Shown here in pieces: positions 54,982 to 63,639 of a DNA stretch of 63,939 bases. The position numbers and the translations under genes are program-made. The stretch covers positions 1 to 63,939 of the forward strand of contig JAICNG010000006.1 in the NCBI GenBank assembly GCA_025931335.1. Direction: 5' to 3'. This DNA comes from Gemmatimonadaceae bacterium (lineage in GTDB: Bacteria > Gemmatimonadota > Gemmatimonadetes > Gemmatimonadales > Gemmatimonadaceae). Under the pieces are notes generated by a model. The model was not told where the DNA came from and searched no databases. It saw nothing but the letters and a program-made list of their open reading frames with translations. Within the stretch, counting starts at the first letter, position 1, and every line of letters starts with the position of its first letter.

Positions 54982-57900
54982 ATGCGATTCACTGAACGAT
55001 TCATCCGACGGCCGGTGCTGGCGAGCATGGTCAGTCTCGGGCTCGTGCTGGTCGGCCTCATCGGGTACTCCGGCCTCCCGGTTCGCGAGTTCCCGGACGC
55101 CGATCCACCGATCGTCTCCGTCACGGTCATGCTCCCGGGCGCCAGCCCCCAGGTCGTCGAGTCCGCGGTGACCGACGTGCTCGAGGAAGAGCTGTCGAGC
55201 CTCGAGGGGCTTCGCACCATGACCAGCGCCAGCCAGGAGCAGCTCAGCCTCATCACCCTCGAGTTCACGCTCGACCGCGAGATCGAGGCGGCCGCGCAGG
55301 ACGTGCGCGACAAGGTTTCGCGCGTCCGCGGCTTTCTCCCCGAGGACGTCGAGGAGCCGGTGATCGCGAAGCAGGAAGCCGACGCGTTCCCGGTCATGTT
55401 CCTCGCACTGACCTCGACGAGCTACGACCTGATGGAGCTGTCCGACATCGCCGACCGCCAGGTCAAGCCTCGGCTGCAGACGATTCCCGGTGTCGCCGGC
55501 GCGCCCATCTTCGGCGAGCGCCGGTTCGCGATGCGGGTATGGCTGTCGCCGAGCGAGCTGAATGCGCGCGGCCTCACCGCGCAGGACGTGGAGAACGCGA
55601 TCCAGACGCGCAGTGTGGAGATTCCCGCCGGCCGCATCGAGTCGGCGCGACGGGAGTTCTCGGTGCGGTATCTGGGAGAGATGAAAACGCCTGACGAGTT
55701 CGCCAACCTCACCGTCGCCGCCGGTGACGGCGAGCTGGTGAAGCTCGGCGATGTCGCGCGCGTGGAGCCGGGTCCGGAAAGCGAACGGTCGGTCGTGCGA
55801 TACTCCCAGAAGCCGGGAGTGTTCATCGGCGTCGTCAGGCAGTCGAAGGCGAACGTCATCGAGGTGGCGGAGGCGGTGTACGAGCAGCTTCCCGCCGTGC
55901 GCGCGGCACTCCCGGCGGGCGTCGAGCTCCACATGGCGTTCGACGGCACCACGTTCATCCAGCGCTCGATCCTGGAGGCCAAGGAGACACTGCTGATCAC
56001 CGCCGGCCTCGTGATCCTCATCATCTTCCTGTTCCTGGCGTCGCTGCGCGCCACGATCATCCCAGCGCTGGCGATCCCGGTGTCGATCATCGCGACGTTC
56101 GCCATTCTCGGCGCGCTCGGCTACACGGTCAACACGTTCACGCTCCTCGGGTTGATCCTGGCGATCGGCATCGTGGTCGATGACGCGATCATCGTCCTCG
56201 AGAATGCCCATCGACATCAGGAGGAGCTGAAGAAGGATCCGGAGACGGCGGCGATCGACGGGACGCGTGAGATCACGACTGCCGTCATCGCCACGACGAT
56301 CGCGCTCGTCGCCGTATTCTCTCCGTTGCTGTTCCTCACCGGTGCGACGGGACGGCTGTTCAACGAGTTCGGCGTCGCCGTCGGCGGTGCGGTCATCGTC
56401 TCCGGTATCGTCGCGCTGACGCTGACGCCGATGCTGTCGGCGAAGATTCTCCGCGTGTCGGCGCGCGAGTCGCGCTTCCATCACGTCGTGGGCTCGGTGC
56501 TGAACGCCGTCACCAGCCGGTATTCGCGCGCGCTCGATCGGGCGCTGAAGCGTTCGCTGTGGGTGATTGGCGGCGGAGTGGTCCTCACCGCGAGCGCGGT
56601 GCTCCTCTTCCGCGCGCTGGAGCGCGAGTTCGTGCCGCCGGATGACCGAGGGTTCTTCTTCACCTTCGTGGTCGCGCCCGAGGGCGCCACGGTGGAGTAC
56701 ACCGACCATTACGTGCGCCAGCTGGAGGAGATCATCCATCGCACCGCCGACGTGCGCTCGTCGTTCGCGGTCATCGGCTGGGACGGGCCGCCGAGCTCCG
56801 GCGTGGTGGGGCCGATTCTCGAGGATTGGGACAAGCGTGACCGGTCGGCACAGGACATCATCGGCGAGGTGCAGCCGCAGTTTTTCGGCGTGCCCGGAGT
56901 GTTCGCCTTCGCCATCAACCCGCCGGCGTTCGGCGGCTTCACCCCGCCGGTCCAGTTCGTCGTCCAGAACCGCGACTTCGAGGCGCTGGTGCAGGGGATG
57001 GACGCGCTCGTCGCGCGCGCGAGCACGATTCCGGGGCTGATGAACGTCGACACGGACCTGCGCGTGACCAAGCCGGAGCTGGTGGTCACGCTCGATCGCG
57101 ACCGCGCCGAGGATCTGGGCGTGCCGGCGCGCGACATCGCGACCACGCTGCAGACCCTGTTAGGCGGGCGCGACGTGAGCCGGTTCACCTCGGACAACAA
57201 GCTCTATGATGTGATCCTGCGCCTCGACCCGCAGGATCGCGCGACGCCGTCCGACATTACCGGGCTCCACGTCCGCGGCAGGAACGACGTGCTCGTGCCG
57301 CTCGATGCGGTGACCCGGGTGGAGGAGCGCGTCGGGCCCCGTCAGCTCAATCACTACAATCGAGTTCGCTCGTTCACGCTCTCCGCCAGCATGGCGCCCG
57401 GCTTCACGCTCGGGCAGGCGCTGGACTCGCTGAACGCCGCCGCGGCGGAAGTGCTTCCCGCCGGTAGCACGGTGGAGTTGGCGGGTGAATCGCGCGAGTT
57501 CCGCGAGAGCGGCAGCGCGCTCTATTTCGCGTTCGCCATCGCCCTCGTCTTCGTGTTCATGGTGCTCGCCTCGCAGTTCGAGTCGGTGGTCCATCCGTTC
57601 ACGGTTCTGTTGGCGGTGCCTCTGGCGGTCACGGGAGCGCTGGGCGCGCTCTGGCTCGCCGACTCGACGCTGAACGTCTACAGCCAGGTCGGCATGATCC
57701 TGCTGATCGGGCTTGTGACGAAGAACTCGATTCTGCTCGTGACGTATGCGACGGACCTGCGTGAGCGCGGATACGATGCGCTCGCCGCCATGCGTGAGGC
57801 GGGCCGCATCCGCCTGCGCCCCATTCTCATGACGTCGGTCGCATCGATCTTCGGTGCGCTCCCGATCGCGCTCGGCCTCGGCGCGGGCGCGGGAAGCCGC

Positions 57901-58095
57901 CGCCCCCTCGGCTACTCGATCATCGGGGGCCTGGTCGTTTCAACGCTGCTCACGCTGTTCCTCGTGCCGGTCGTGTACGTGCTGTTCGAGCGGCTGCACG
58001 AGCGGCGTGCGCGGGCCCGAGCGGCCAGTGGTTCCGCTGTTATCCCAGGAGAGTATCAACCCGTCACCGCGACGGTTTCAATGGAGGGAAGATGA
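54982..58095 (+). CDS. RND-family multidrug efflux pump, AcrB/HAE1-like
   Basis: This 1037-residue inner-membrane proton-antiport pump starts at ATG 54982 (MRFTERFIRRPVLASMVSLG), preceded by GAGGG. The TM4 proton-relay pair is in GIVVDDAIIVLENAHRH (near residue 397). Porter-domain text includes GASPQVVESAVTDVLEE and SARREFSVRYLGEM. The C-terminal half ends GYSIIGGLVVSTLLTLFLVPV. Substrates cannot be read from sequence. The next two genes provide its TolC partner (4-nt overlap) and its adaptor, so a full tripartite efflux system is encoded. Confidence 0.96.
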   Translation: MRFTERFIRRPVLASMVSLGLVLVGLIGYSGLPVREFPDADPPIVSVTVMLPGASPQVVESAVTDVLEEELSSLEGLRTMTSASQEQLSLITLEFTLDREIEAAAQDVRDKVSRVRGFLPEDVEEPVIAKQEADAFPVMFLALTSTSYDLMELSDIADRQVKPRLQTIPGVAGAPIFGERRFAMRVWLSPSELNARGLTAQDVENAIQTRSVEIPAGRIESARREFSVRYLGEMKTPDEFANLTVAAGDGELVKLGDVARVEPGPESERSVVRYSQKPGVFIGVVRQSKANVIEVAEAVYEQLPAVRAALPAGVELHMAFDGTTFIQRSILEAKETLLITAGLVILIIFLFLASLRATIIPALAIPVSIIATFAILGALGYTVNTFTLLGLILAIGIVVDDAIIVLENAHRHQEELKKDPETAAIDGTREITTAVIATTIALVAVFSPLLFLTGATGRLFNEFGVAVGGAVIVSGIVALTLTPMLSAKILRVSARESRFHHVVGSVLNAVTSRYSRALDRALKRSLWVIGGGVVLTASAVLLFRALEREFVPPDDRGFFFTFVVAPEGATVEYTDHYVRQLEEIIHRTADVRSSFAVIGWDGPPSSGVVGPILEDWDKRDRSAQDIIGEVQPQFFGVPGVFAFAINPPAFGGFTPPVQFVVQNRDFEALVQGMDALVARASTIPGLMNVDTDLRVTKPELVVTLDRDRAEDLGVPARDIATTLQTLLGGRDVSRFTSDNKLYDVILRLDPQDRATPSDITGLHVRGRNDVLVPLDAVTRVEERVGPRQLNHYNRVRSFTLSASMAPGFTLGQALDSLNAAAAEVLPAGSTVELAGESREFRESGSALYFAFAIALVFVFMVLASQFESVVHPFTVLLAVPLAVTGALGALWLADSTLNVYSQVGMILLIGLVTKNSILLVTYATDLRERGYDALAAMREAGRIRLRPILMTSVASIFGALPIALGLGAGAGSRRPLGYSIIGGLVVSTLLTLFLVPVVYVLFERLHERRARARAASGSAVIPGEYQPVTATVSMEGR

Positions 58096-59423
58096 GCTCG
58101 CACGCATGGATCGCCTCGCTTCTGGTGGCGGGCGCGATCCTCGGCACCAAGCCAGCCGAGGGTCAGGCGCAGGAACAGAACATCCCAGTCGTCACGCTGA
58201 CCGAGGCGCGGCGGCGAGCCAATTCCGTGGACCCGAATGCGGTCGCGGCGCGCAGCCAGGTGGCGACGGCGTCATGGGAACGGCGCGCCGCGCTCGCCGA
58301 TGTGATCACGCCGAGGGTGACCGCCGGCGGCAGCTACACGCACTTTTCGGAGCCGTTCTTCAACTTCGGGACGGGAACCATCAGTCCGAACGCGACGAGC
58401 GCGACGCTCGAGGCGAGCTACACCGTGTTAGGCGCCGGCAAGCTCGGAGGGCTCAAGAGTGCGCGCGCCTCGGTCGAGAGTGCCGAGGCGAGCGAGACGG
58501 CCTCGCGGTTCCGGACCGCGCTCGAGACGGACGCCGCGTACTTCGCGGTACTCGCCGACCGCGAGCTGTCGCGCGTAGCCGCCGATCGTTTGCGGCGCGC
58601 GCAGGAGCAGTTCGAGATCGCCCGGGTGCGCGTGCTGGCCGGTGAAGCGATCGCGCCGGACTCGCTTCAGCTGCTGCTCGAGGTGAACCGGGCGCGGCTC
58701 GAAGTATTGAGTCGTGATTCGGCGCTCGTGACGTCGCGGCTTCGACTCGGCCGGCAGATCGGCCTGTCCGGGCCGGTGGACGCCGCGCCGATCGACACGA
58801 CTCCACCGCCACCTCCTCCGATGACGCTCGAGGAAGCGGTGGCGGAGATGCGCACACGCGGACCCGACATCGAGGCCGCACGCGCGGCCGAGCGGCGCGC
58901 GGACGCCATCGTGCTCGCCGAGCGGGAGCAGTATCTGCCGGCGATTACGGTGGGAGCGGTGACCGGCGCGTACGACGCGGAGCTCTTTCCGTCGGCAACG
59001 CGACGGACGCAGCTCGCCGTCACCGTGTCGCTTCCCATCTGGAACGGGGGACAGCGCGAGCTGGCGGTCGCACGGGCGCGTGCGGAGCGCGACGTGGCGC
59101 GCGCCACGCGTCAGGACAGCGAGCGCGGCGCCGCGGAGCTCATGGCGCGGACGTACCACGGATACCTGACGTCGCGCGCCGGCATCGAGCTGGCGCTCGT
59201 GGGGGTGACGGTGTCGACCGAGAATTTCCGCGTGCAGCGCGCGCGGTATCGGGAGGGCGCGACGACCATTCTCGATCTGCTGGAGGCGCAGGTCGGGTTG
59301 AGCGCGGCCGAGGCGTCGCTGGTGCAGGCGCGGTATTCGACGCGGCTGGCGCTGGCGCAGATCGAGGCACTGCTGGGACGACGAATTGGTGAACCATCGA
59401 CGATGGACCGACCTGACCGGTGA
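58092..59423 (+). CDS. TolC-family outer membrane protein
   Basis: This 443-residue outer-membrane channel starts at ATG 58092, overlapping the RND stop by 4 nt. Signal AILGTKPAEGQAQ is followed by the two OEP repeats, with long helices (RLRRAQEQFEIARVRVLAGE, RARYREGATTILDLLEAQVG) and a conserved domain around TLEEAVAEMRTRGPDIEAAR. It pairs with the pump and adaptor genes. The gene order pump-channel-adaptor is less common than adaptor-pump-channel. Confidence 0.93.
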   Translation: MSSHAWIASLLVAGAILGTKPAEGQAQEQNIPVVTLTEARRRANSVDPNAVAARSQVATASWERRAALADVITPRVTAGGSYTHFSEPFFNFGTGTISPNATSATLEASYTVLGAGKLGGLKSARASVESAEASETASRFRTALETDAAYFAVLADRELSRVAADRLRRAQEQFEIARVRVLAGEAIAPDSLQLLLEVNRARLEVLSRDSALVTSRLRLGRQIGLSGPVDAAPIDTTPPPPPPMTLEEAVAEMRTRGPDIEAARAAERRADAIVLAEREQYLPAITVGAVTGAYDAELFPSATRRTQLAVTVSLPIWNGGQRELAVARARAERDVARATRQDSERGAAELMARTYHGYLTSRAGIELALVGVTVSTENFRVQRARYREGATTILDLLEAQVGLSAAEASLVQARYSTRLALAQIEALLGRRIGEPSTMDRPDR

Positions 59424-60601
59424 GGATGAGGCATATGGCACGCACAGTGAGAGCAGACGGGAAGGGGCGCTGGTCGCGGCGGCGCGGAATCGTGGTGACC
59501 GCCGGTCTGGTGGTCGTGTTAGGCGTCGTCGCGAGCGTCATCAAGTTCCGCGGTGGTGGCGAGGCGATCGCGCAGGACGGCAGCGCCGCCGGCCCGCCAT
59601 CGATGCCACCGATGCCGGTGGATGTCGACACGGCGCGTCAGCGCCCGGTGGTGGACGCCGTGCGCGCGACGGGCCGCGTGGATGCGGTGCAAGCGGTAGA
59701 GCTTCGGCCGGACGAGCAGGGGCGCATCACGGCGCTGCTCTTCCGCGAGGGAGAGTACGTGGGCGCGGGCGCGCCGCTGATCAAGATCGACGACGAGATG
59801 CTTCGCGCCCAGGCGGAGCGAGCGAAAGCCGATCGCGACCTGGCGCGCCAGCAGCTGGAGCGCATGCGCCGGCTTCGCGAGCAGAACGCGTCGTCGCCGG
59901 CGGATCTCGAGCGCGCCGAGGCCGCGGCCCGTAGCGCCGAGGCGGCGCTGGCGGTGCTGGAGCTGCAGATCGCGCGGACCACCGTGCGCGCGCCGTTCGC
60001 GGGCGTGGTGGGTCAGCGCTTCGTGAGCGCCGGCGACTACGTCACGACGGCGACGAGGCTGCTCACGCTTCAGACGGTGAATCCGCAGCGCGTGGTGATC
60101 GAGGTGCCGGAGCGGCACGCCGTGCGGCTGCGTCCGGGGCAGACGCTGGAGTTCACCGTGGCGGCGGAGCCCGATCGTACGTTCCGCGCGCGTGTGGACT
60201 TCATCGATCCGGTGGTGCAGCACGACAACCGGACGATCGTGGTGAAGGCGCTGGCGCCGAATCGCGACGGCGTGCTCAAGCCGGGCATGTTCGTCGAGGC
60301 GCGACTGGCGACGGCGACGCGATCCAACGCGACCGTGATCCCCGAGGATGCGGTGCAGCCGCTGCGCACCGCGAACGTGGTGTGGGCGGTGGCCGACGGG
60401 AAGGCGAGCCGGCGGGTGGTGCAGCTCGGCGCGCGCTCACAGGGCGTGGTGGAGGTGTTGAGTGGTGTCGAGGCCGGCGAGCTGGTGGTCGTCGGCGGGC
60501 TGGAGCGGATGGCGGAGGGAATGCCGTTGGCGGCGCAGCCGCGCGAGAAGGGAGGGGCGGCGCCTAACGCGGAAGGGTCGGGGCAGGCAGTCAAGGGGTG
60601 A
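59420..60601 (+). CDS. RND efflux membrane fusion protein (adaptor)
   Basis: This 393-residue periplasmic adaptor is anchored by an N-terminal transmembrane helix (RGIVVTAGLVVVLGVVASVI). Lipoyl half 1 is VELRPDEQGRITALLFREGEYVGAGAPLIKID, the alpha-hairpin runs about residues 130-170, and lipoyl half 2 is RTTVRAPFAGVVGQRFVSAGDYV (read in pieces). A beta-barrel and membrane-proximal domain follow. The start is GTG 59420, overlapping the TolC stop; ATG 59435 (MARTVRADG) is an alternative. Function: docks the pump to TolC. Confidence 0.92.
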   Translation: MRMRHMARTVRADGKGRWSRRRGIVVTAGLVVVLGVVASVIKFRGGGEAIAQDGSAAGPPSMPPMPVDVDTARQRPVVDAVRATGRVDAVQAVELRPDEQGRITALLFREGEYVGAGAPLIKIDDEMLRAQAERAKADRDLARQQLERMRRLREQNASSPADLERAEAAARSAEAALAVLELQIARTTVRAPFAGVVGQRFVSAGDYVTTATRLLTLQTVNPQRVVIEVPERHAVRLRPGQTLEFTVAAEPDRTFRARVDFIDPVVQHDNRTIVVKALAPNRDGVLKPGMFVEARLATATRSNATVIPEDAVQPLRTANVVWAVADGKASRRVVQLGARSQGVVEVLSGVEAGELVVVGGLERMAEGMPLAAQPREKGGAAPNAEGSGQAVKG

Positions 60602-60616
60602 GTTGTGGGTTCATCA

Positions 60617-60682
60617 CGCAACGGGCCCTGACAGCGGTTACACAGAGTGTCCTCTGTGTAACCGCTGTCAGGGCTCGTTGCG
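60617..60682. repeat. 31-bp inverted repeat with 4-nt loop, CAACGAGCC/ACACAGAG family
   Basis: Arms 60617-60647 and 60652-60682 pair over 31 bp with one mismatch. The arms contain CCCTGACAGCGGTTACACAG. It lies between the convergent adaptor gene and a small membrane protein, whose last codons and stop (RNEP-stop, ends 60668) are inside the right arm. Confidence 0.95.
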
Positions 60683-60952
60683 AGACCGACCGCGACTCTG
60701 GTCTGACGGCTCGTCGGTGTCCTCGATCTCGATGATGTAGGCCGGCAGCTTCCCGGTCGACATGAGCCACAGCATCACGCCGACCAGCGCGAAGACGATC
60801 GTCACTACGGCCCATCCCACGAGACCGAGCTCGTCTCGCCCAGAGGGCGTTGCGAACGCCGAGTAAGTGATGAACGCCCACATCAGCAGGATGACAGGCA
60901 GAATCACCCGCGGGATCCATCGCGGCAGGTACGCCTTCATCTTCTTCGCCAT
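60668..60952 (-). CDS. Small membrane protein of unknown function (94 aa)
   Basis: This 94-residue protein has two transmembrane segments (PRVILPVILLMWAFITYSAFA, LGLVGWAVVTIVFALVGVMLW) and a cytoplasmic acidic C-terminal tail (EIEDTDEPSDQSRGRSRNEP). The C-terminal RNEP and the stop come from the inverted-repeat arm. Start ATG 60952 (MAKKMKAYLPRW) is plausible. Function unknown. Confidence 0.6.
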   Translation of the reverse strand: MAKKMKAYLPRWIPRVILPVILLMWAFITYSAFATPSGRDELGLVGWAVVTIVFALVGVMLWLMSTGKLPAYIIEIEDTDEPSDQSRGRSRNEP

Positions 60953-61066
60953 GCGGCCCTCCGATATGGATTACCGTCGCAGTCGGTCACCAGCGCTGGT
61001 CGAGGATTCCCTCGAGCACCTCGAGACATCAGAGTTCTCCTTGTCGCCCGACGAGCCCATGGCATT
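60953..61066. other. Short intergenic segment, no feature seen
   Basis: This is the 5' leader of the small membrane protein gene on the minus strand. No promoter-like or operator-like sequence was recognised beyond the neighbouring inverted repeat. Confidence 0.5.
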
Positions 61067-61270
61067 CCGGCATCCAAGTTCAAAGGACATACGGATGCAG
61101 CCGATACAGCGAATCCGGCGGATTGCTCCCGGCGGCGATCACCGTCCTCGCCCACCCCAAAGGAATTGCCTCTTGCTCCTGTAGAGGAGGGATCAATGCG
61201 CCAGGTGCGATCCGCCGGATCCGTTGCATCCGCGGCATCCGCGTCCCCCCTTTGAACTTGGATGCCCGGG
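61067..61270. repeat. Long inverted repeat, GGATGC/GATCCGCCGG words
   Basis: The left arm CCGGCATCCAAGTTCAAAGG, then CATACGGATGCAGCC, pairs with a right arm containing CCCTTTGAACTTGGATGCCCGG, CGCGGCATCCGCG and GATCCGCCGGATCCG, about 66 bp in each arm. It lies between the S9 peptidase stop (61276) and the small membrane protein gene. No second copy of this word family is in the window. Confidence 0.85.
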
Positions 61271-61275
61271 GCCGG

Positions 61276-63639
61276 CTACGGAGCCCGATCGACGACATCA
61301 GCTTGCGCCGCCACACGAGCAGGCAGCCATCGCTCGAACAGCTCGAAGATGCGACGGTACTCGTCGGTCCACGAATCGGGGCGCACGAAGCCGTGGTCCT
61401 CCACCGGATAGACCGCCATCTCCCACTCCGTCTTGTGGAGCTCGATCAGCCGCTGCGCCAGGCGCACCACGTCCTGGAAGTGCACGTTGACGTCGACCAT
61501 GCCGTGCGCGATGAGCAGCGGATCGCGCAGCCCCTCGGCGAAGTAGATCGGCGACGAGCGGCGATAGGCGACCGTGTCGGCGTAGGGAAGATTCAGGATG
61601 CGTGAGGTATACGGATGATTATAGTGCTGCCAGTCGGTGACCGAGCGTAAGGCGGCGCCGGCACCGAACCACTCCGGCTCGGTGAAGAGCGCCATCAGCG
61701 TGATGAACCCGCCGTAGCTGCCGCCGTAGATGCCGACCCGCTCCGGATCGATCCCGAACTCCTTCTGGAGGTAGCGCGCGCCGTCGACGTGATCCTGGAG
61801 GTCGCGTCCTCCCATGTGACGATAGATCGCGGTGCGCCAGTCGCGCCCATAGCCCGCCGAGCCGCGATAGTCGATATCGAGGACGACGTAGCCGCGCGAG
61901 GCGAGGAAGTGGTTGAACATGTACTCGCGATAGTACGTCGACCACCAGTTGTGCACGTTGTGCAGGTACCCGGCGCCGTGGACGAAGATCACTCCTGCGC
62001 CGTTAGGCGTGCCGCCCACGTCGGCCGGCCGATAGATCCGCGCCGGCACGGGAACGCCATCCGACGCGGGGATCATCACGATCTCCGGCTTGATCCACGG
62101 AAAGGCCAGCCACTCCTTCGTCGGCGACGTCGTCAGCTGCGCCAGCGCGGTGTTCGCGGTGAGCGGCGCCACGAACAGCTCCGGTGGACGGTTCGCGCTC
62201 GAGTGGACGTTGGCGATGAGCCGGCCATCGGGGGAGACGGTGACGTCGTGCTGCCCCACCTCCGTTGTGATGCGCTCGCGCGCGCCCCCGGCCGTCGGGA
62301 TGCGATAGAAGTGCTGCTCGAACGGGGACACCTCGCTCGTGTGCAGCCAGAACCAGCGCTTGTCCGGCGACACCTCGGCTCCGACGACCTCCCACTTGCC
62401 CTTCGTGAGCTGGCGCCGCCCCTCACCGTTTGCGCCGAGCGTGTAGAGATGAGCGTAGCCGTCGGCCTCGGAGATGAACCAGAGGCGCTGGTCATCGACC
62501 CAGCCCGCGCAGTTGCCGCAGGGACCGCCCACCCAGGCGGTGTCGCGCAGCACGTCGACCGTCTTGAGGGCGCCGTCGGTCACGCTGACCGTGTGGAGAT
62601 ACCGCGTCTTCCAGTCGTTCGTCACCGCCGACACGAGCGCCGCGGTGCCGGCGTGGTTCCAGCCGCGCACCGCCACCTGCGCGGCGACGCGGGTGGTGTC
62701 GCCGGCCACGATGCGCAGCCACTTCACATCGCCGGAGGGCAGCGATACGAACGCCACACGCCCGGAGTCCTGCGAATCGCCCACCTTCGTGCGAACGCGC
62801 AGCTCGTCGGTGTAGCCGGTGCGCGTGACGTACTGCGGAACGATCGTCTGACGCGCACTGTCGGGACCGCGGATGGCCGTGACGAGGAGGAGTGCGTGCC
62901 CGTTAGGCGAGATACTGATCGTCGTCACGCGCTCGCCGCGCTTCAGCCAGAACGGCTTGGTGCGCAGCGAGTCGCGGCGCTCGCGCTCCGCCTTCTCGAT
63001 GCTGTCGCGACGGAGCTGATCGCGGATGACCTCGAACAGCGCGCTCTGCTCGCGCTGGAGCGCACCGCGCATCCCTCGCGGCGTCGAGTCGCGCGGCGGG
63101 CTGCCCGTCCGGATGTCGGTGAGCTGCCGAACGATCCCATCGGTGAGGTCGATCGAGAACGCGTTGTCGTTGCGCAGGAAGAACACGCGCTGGCTGCTGG
63201 CGTCGAAGCGCGGCGATGACTCTCGGTCGCGCGTGTCGGTGAGCCGGCGCACCGCCGAGCGCCGCATGTCGATCACGTAGAGGTCGCCGTCCCATTCGAC
63301 CGCGCGAAGCAGCCCGTTGCGCGACAGGTCTCCGTTGGCCACCAGCGGCGCGAGGGTATCCATCTGCGCCGGGGTGAGCCGCTCGGGGCGCGAGCCGGCG
63401 ACGGCGCGCACCCGGTAGGGCTTGAGATCCTCACGCCATGACGTGCCCGGCTCGACCCACCGGAAATAGATCCAGCGCGCGTCGGGACTCCAGCGCACGT
63501 CGGCCGGCGGTCGTCCGACGAGCTCCGGGCCGCGCATGATGTTCCTGATGGTGAAGTCGAACGAGCCCGCGGCGGGGGCGGTCTGTGCGCCGAGCGGGAG
63601 TCCCGCGACGAGCAGAACGGCGGCGAGGAAGAGACGCAT
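61276..63639 (-). CDS. S9-family prolyl oligopeptidase/dipeptidyl peptidase
   Basis: This 787-residue exported serine peptidase (start ATG 63639, signal VAGLPLGAQT) has an N-terminal beta-propeller with repeated strand text (GPELVGRPPADVRWSPDARWIYF, RLTDTRDRESSPRFDASSQRVF). The C-terminal alpha/beta-hydrolase domain has GIYGGSYGGFITLMA (nucleophile Ser near residue 641), the Asp in AHGMVDVNVHF (near 714) and His in VEDHGFVRPD (near 748). It likely cleaves short proline-containing peptides in the periplasm. Confidence 0.94.
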   Translation of the reverse strand: MRLFLAAVLLVAGLPLGAQTAPAAGSFDFTIRNIMRGPELVGRPPADVRWSPDARWIYFRWVEPGTSWREDLKPYRVRAVAGSRPERLTPAQMDTLAPLVANGDLSRNGLLRAVEWDGDLYVIDMRRSAVRRLTDTRDRESSPRFDASSQRVFFLRNDNAFSIDLTDGIVRQLTDIRTGSPPRDSTPRGMRGALQREQSALFEVIRDQLRRDSIEKAERERRDSLRTKPFWLKRGERVTTISISPNGHALLLVTAIRGPDSARQTIVPQYVTRTGYTDELRVRTKVGDSQDSGRVAFVSLPSGDVKWLRIVAGDTTRVAAQVAVRGWNHAGTAALVSAVTNDWKTRYLHTVSVTDGALKTVDVLRDTAWVGGPCGNCAGWVDDQRLWFISEADGYAHLYTLGANGEGRRQLTKGKWEVVGAEVSPDKRWFWLHTSEVSPFEQHFYRIPTAGGARERITTEVGQHDVTVSPDGRLIANVHSSANRPPELFVAPLTANTALAQLTTSPTKEWLAFPWIKPEIVMIPASDGVPVPARIYRPADVGGTPNGAGVIFVHGAGYLHNVHNWWSTYYREYMFNHFLASRGYVVLDIDYRGSAGYGRDWRTAIYRHMGGRDLQDHVDGARYLQKEFGIDPERVGIYGGSYGGFITLMALFTEPEWFGAGAALRSVTDWQHYNHPYTSRILNLPYADTVAYRRSSPIYFAEGLRDPLLIAHGMVDVNVHFQDVVRLAQRLIELHKTEWEMAVYPVEDHGFVRPDSWTDEYRRIFELFERWLPARVAAQADVVDRAP

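Noticed and set aside
54841-56739. 632-codon antisense frame over the RND pump
   Set aside because: It is low-complexity (Arg/Glu/Asp-rich), has no family likeness and lies opposite a certain gene.
538-61270. CRISPR array interpretation of the iterated words
   Set aside because: Units are short, inverted and degenerate, with no constant repeats separated by unique spacers and no cas genes.
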